Source of the DNA: Daphnia carinata
Taxonomy: Eukaryota > Arthropoda > Branchiopoda > Diplostraca > Daphniidae
Direction of reading: 5' to 3'
Assembly: GCF_022539665.2 (NCBI RefSeq)
Contig: NC_081333.1
Coordinates: forward strand, 1,550,001-1,614,000
Length of the DNA stretch: 64,000 nucleotides
A program made the position numbers and the translations under genes. A model generated the notes under the pieces. It did not search any database. It was not told the DNA's origin and saw nothing but the letters and a program-made list of their open reading frames with translations. The first letter of the stretch is position 1; every line of letters starts with the position of its first letter. This document shows positions 59,631-64,000 of the stretch, piece by piece.

Positions 59631-62600
59631 GACTTGAGGTTAGCCAATCTGTGTGGTTTAATCTATTGTGAAAAACACCTGACGTTTTGCTGATATAAAG
59701 AAAAAAAACCTTGTCTTTTGGTGTTGAATAACGACAAGAAATCGTTGGCGTAAACGCGTGTAACATTGACTTCATTTTTGCGGTTTTTCTTTGCCACATT
59801 TTTTTTGTTTGTTTATCTATAATCTACTGTGTGTTACAGCCTTGTGATGGCGGATCAAGGTGAAATGGGGGAGGTAAAGAAAAAAAAACACGACATCGCG
59901 TGTGTGACTAATAATATCTATGGAGTAATTGTTCTCCATCTTTCTTTGAACCTGAACATGCTTCCTTTTTCAATCGAAAATGGAGCTGAAAAAAAAGGGA
60001 TTTGACAATACAATGATGAAGTGCTGTACAGTCGAATTTTTACCACAGTGCCAATAACAGATATGACTTTGTTTGCGTCTTCTTCTAATTTGATAAAATG
60101 CATTTGACAAACCCACTACTGCCTCTGTACTGTTCTATCGCCATTGCGTGTCTCTTCGGTTTTTATCCCTAGCGTCGCACCACTAATATCGAATGAATTG
60201 GCCGTGAGCGATTCTTCTTTCCGCTGTCGCATTTTTCTTGTGTTGATGGGATAACATAGTCTTTTTTTTCCGAATTCATTTTCGAAAGCCCTCTTCTCCT
60301 TGTATTACTCTATTTTCCTTTCCCCAATTCATTGCCAGTAAGCTGTGCCTTTTTTTTTTTTTTTGCTGTGAATCAGGTGAGATCAATTACACACGACATG
60401 TCACACGTCCATTTTGAACCAGTTCTTGTATTGCACTTGGTACAGCCACATTCCAGTAGCAATAGCAACACTAGTTTTGATATGACAGAAGATTGGGTTA
60501 AAGAGTGAAAGTGTCATGGCCCCTGAACAGAATGTTTTCTTGGAAGCTAGTGTCTATGTTAAAGAAAGACTTTTCAAAGACATTTCCTGATTTCATAGGA
60601 CAACACGTTTCGAAAACATGTAAAGGACATTTACGGTGAGAACTATATAATAGGCAACATTAGTGAGAAAAAGAGCCTTTTGGTTGCCCTCCTGATTGAA
60701 AACCTTCAACCCTGGTAGTTAAGTTGCTTATGTAATGCATAGATTAAAAGTTGCGAACGATGACTTGCGTGATCGCGACGAAAAGTGAAAGTTAATTTCC
60801 GATCGACCTTGTAAACAAGACGGCACAAAAAAAGAGCAGACAGCTTTTCAAATCTTGGGTCATAAAACTAGTAACACCATTGATTAGGAAGTGTTTTTGA
60901 TTAGCAGTGTTATACTAATACAGAGAGAAAAGTGCTGCTGGAGTACCGGAAACCGCAGTCTTCTTGCAAAATTCAAAGGTAAATATGTCTTCTATTATTG
61001 GAACAAAAATTGTTTCATTAAACTTAACTGTCGGTAACTATGTCTTTATTTCCCGTAATCGAAGGCTTTCCTCGTCGTAATGGGAAATGCTAGAGCACCG
61101 TTCTTATGCAATAATTGACTCAAAAGATTTTAAGATCTCTATCTTTGTTTGCCATAGTTGTTTGCCTTGACTAATTTGCAAGATAGACTAGTTAATCAAA
61201 TGCTCCAAACATTTCAACAGCTCTTTAATGTATTCTTACATTAGATTAATCGTAATCGGTGCAGTTGGCCGTTTCTGACTTGATTGTGTTGTTAGTTACA
61301 AGCGCCATCTTTCATTATCTCCGTCGCGGAATCAGGTAAGCTTTTTCATTGTCAACTCGGCCTCGAATGGCCATTGAAAATGCACTTGTTCCTGATGCTG
61401 GAGCGATTTTTTGCTGCTTGTAAAAAAATGACTCTTTTACCTACGCAGATGTGGTTAAACAACTATAACATTTAGTAACCTTCACGGGTAGCACGCACGG
61501 TCAAGGTTGATTGTCCATATTTGTGTGAAAAGCAGTTGGAAGAGCAACAAAAGCCTTCGTTAACTAAGAAGAAATGCAGACTTCTTTCTTATTTAAATAG
61601 TTGCGAAAATAGATTTTTGTAATGCAACTAGCATGGGCTAAACCAATGCGAACATCCCTGTATGCATGTGAGATTTATTATTTGTATACGACGTCGCAAA
61701 ATGTTTTTTGTTCCCACTGTAGCATGACTTATGACAGCTAATGGGGGTAGATATGCATGGAACGTAAATTTCGGTTTATTAAGTAGAAACAGTTGGGTTG
61801 CAAGGGAAACTTACGGGCATTTGTTGTCTGTTGTCTGTTACAAATTGGCAACATGATTCCTCGAATACGGAACGCCAGTTAGCGAACGTTATAAAGCAGC
61901 CTCGTTTTTTTGTATCCTACAAGGTGAACTTTTTTGAGTTTTAATCAAATGGTGATCGACCTTCCGACGTTCGCTTACCTTTTTAAACTGGGTTAGTCCC
62001 GGAAAGCTTTTCTCATTCAGCCTTTTTATGGTCATTATAGTTCTATTACCATTTGGTTGAAATCAGCGGTTAAAATCTTTAAAAATACACGGTAGTCATA
62101 ACACAAGTGGTTTTTTTTCCAATTGTTATCGTACACCAGAAATTGAAACACGGTTTAAACGCAATCGTGACCGTCGACCTTGTTCCAAATACGAAACCAC
62201 TTGATCCAGTCGTTAGATTTCAATACGCGTACACTCGTAGTTTTGTTCGATTTTCGTGCCTTTCCTTCAATTCGATCTCTGTGTTTGTCACAATTAGTTG
62301 AATTTTTTGTTCTCCAATTATTACGGCTACGTGCTTTTCTCTTTTATTATTCACAGGCCTGGTCACAGCAACTAGTTATACTGGTTATCCAGTAATACAA
62401 GAAAGCAACTTTCTCAGTTGATCCTAGCTGTTTTTTTAATTGAAACATTTAAGCAAATCAGTTTTGATTTACATTTTAATCAACACTTAAAATTGTCAGC
62501 TTACTTCGCGGTAATGACTAAAACTTTCAGTGTCCTGTATACCTTGAGAATAAGTTGTCGACCGTCGTTCAAAAGCGTCTTGAATATTGTTGTGCTCAAC

Positions 62601-64000
62601 AACCTCGGCTACCGATACAGCCTCCATTCTGTACTCAATGAATCTACATGGAAGGTCGCTCACGACTGTGACGATGGCGATTTACATTCATCATATCGAT
62701 TGAATATTTCAAAGCTGCGTCACGAATTTCTTATACATCTTTTCTGAGTGGAAGGCGGGGGGAAAGGCTTAAAGCAATCATGTCAGAAATGCTGTCTTAT
62801 ACTCATTTGCTATTTTGTTTTGTTTTAGTCATTATGTCAAGGATCACCACAAGGAAAAGATAAAGCGATTCTATTAGTCCTCCACTTTTGCTATTAAATC
62901 CATCTTAATGAGGTCCGTGGGGGTAGTTGGGCCGATTTCAAATGTCTTATTAGACCTCCGGCGTACTATACTAATTGAACAATCATTTTTTAAGATACTT
63001 TGGCGTCATAGTCGTGAAAATGACAATATAAGGAAACCACAATAGGTATAAGTCGATATGGCTACCTTAATTGCTGTGGTATGCTCTATATTCTAGGGTA
63101 GCATGGTCATGTTAATTCTCACGCAGACGGCGCCAATCGTGCATGCATGGACAAGACTTTTTTTCCTATTTGTTTGCCCATTTTCAACAATGCTTGGCAA
63201 ATATAGAAGCTATGTCATAAAATCCGGATTTCTTCCTGTGGGTACCGGCGTATAGAATGGTACAATACAAATAGAATCATTGCACAATTTATGTCCTTAC
63301 ATCGTTATGGAATTGACATCAGTTGCAACGCACGCGGAGTCCTTGTCATGCCATCACGACCGCCTAATGAACATATGTCCAAAACTAAAACAAGAACAGC
63401 TAAAAACGCTTATGAATAATGATTCATTTCTTCGGGGATCATTTATGAAATATGAAATTGATATCGCAATGTTAAGTATTGCATTACCTTCATTTTTCAA
63501 TACCTGGAATTTTGGGAAATAAAAGCAGCAAGCTAGTGACATAAAGAGACGTTCCGTGTATAATCGAAACAACCAAATAAAAACAAACAAGCAAAACGAA
63601 AGGAAAACCTTCGTGCTTCACATGGCTAAAGTAGAAGGCTATATAGATGAAGGTTGAACTCAGCCGGCGAGACTTGACTGTGTGTTTTTTTTGTGTGTGC
63701 GTGGGTCGAGTTGCTCTTTGCTTTTGAATTTTTAAGGTGTTTTCCACTAGTTTTCTTTGCTTGCTTCTGTTTTACCAGCTTTTGCTTCCTATATCCTTTG
63801 TACATTTCCTTACATCCTTTTACGAAGAGGTGGAGCCAGTCCAGGTAAAGTGATGCTGCTTCCACAGGTCCATTTCAGCCAGTTGTTGTTCGAAACTTCT
63901 TGAAGCAACAAGATCCTTCTCACTTACGGACTACATTTCTTATCCGGTTGTCATTTGTTGTTTCAATAGCAAAAAAAATCACCAGTGGATATTTCAACTA
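59631..64000. other. Intergenic or intronic sequence, no supported gene
   Basis: About 4.4 kb with no exon chain that I can support. Open frames at 62107-62301, 62418-62747 and 63280-63522 have no recognisable domain and no good splice partners. A short minus frame ending at 63820 could be a terminal exon of a gene beyond the window, but has no convincing acceptor. Confidence 0.5.

Noticed and set aside
63280-63522. 80-codon plus frame near the right end
   Set aside because: No recognisable domain, no splice or promoter context.
63820-63936. Minus frame ending ...LAEMDLWKQHHFTW..., a possible terminal exon of a gene beyond the window
   Set aside because: No pyrimidine-rich acceptor and an upstream in-frame stop; cannot be tested without the flanking sequence.

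Overview
The window looks like nuclear DNA of an arthropod, most likely a branchiopod crustacean of the Daphnia type. Genes are split into many short exons with GT-AG introns that are often only 60-100 nt. Spacers are rich in A/T tracts and microsatellites, and the gene set (an opsin, an ABCG half-transporter pair, GIPC/kermit) is animal. The species call is an inference. I rebuilt five protein genes by hand. In each, the exon lengths sum to an exact multiple of three and every junction keeps the reading frame.

Layout: (1) 1167-5337, minus: a 1302-aa secreted, low-complexity Gln/Pro/Glu-rich protein of unknown function. (2) 9764-17587, minus: an 11-exon, 389-aa opsin with the retinal-binding lysine but an altered D/ERY motif. 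(3) 18852-24737, minus, and 30371-33230, plus: two ABCG half-transporters arranged head to head, as vertebrate ABCG5/ABCG8 are. Their ATPase motifs are degenerate in different places, so they probably work as an obligate heterodimer. (4) 34379-38132, minus: a GIPC/kermit PDZ adaptor. (5) 46163-59449, plus: a large gene, at least 33 coding exons per transcript, for a membrane-anchored protein with 15 tandem thioredoxin-like domains and an acidic linker.

The genes form no pathway, except for the two transporter subunits. The spacers hold microsatellites, a tRNA-derived SINE-like element at 42.7-43.1 kb and a 30-bp tandem duplication behind the plus-strand transporter. I see no gene in 59.6-64 kb.

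The most striking locus is the thioredoxin gene. Its exons are nearly all symmetric (phase 1-1). Only six of its 15 domains keep a CxxC/CxxS active site, and these sit at the two ends of the protein. One exon pair cannot be joined to itself without making a stop codon, and a cassette encoding a poly-Asp linker can be skipped in frame. It therefore looks built for isoform diversity.
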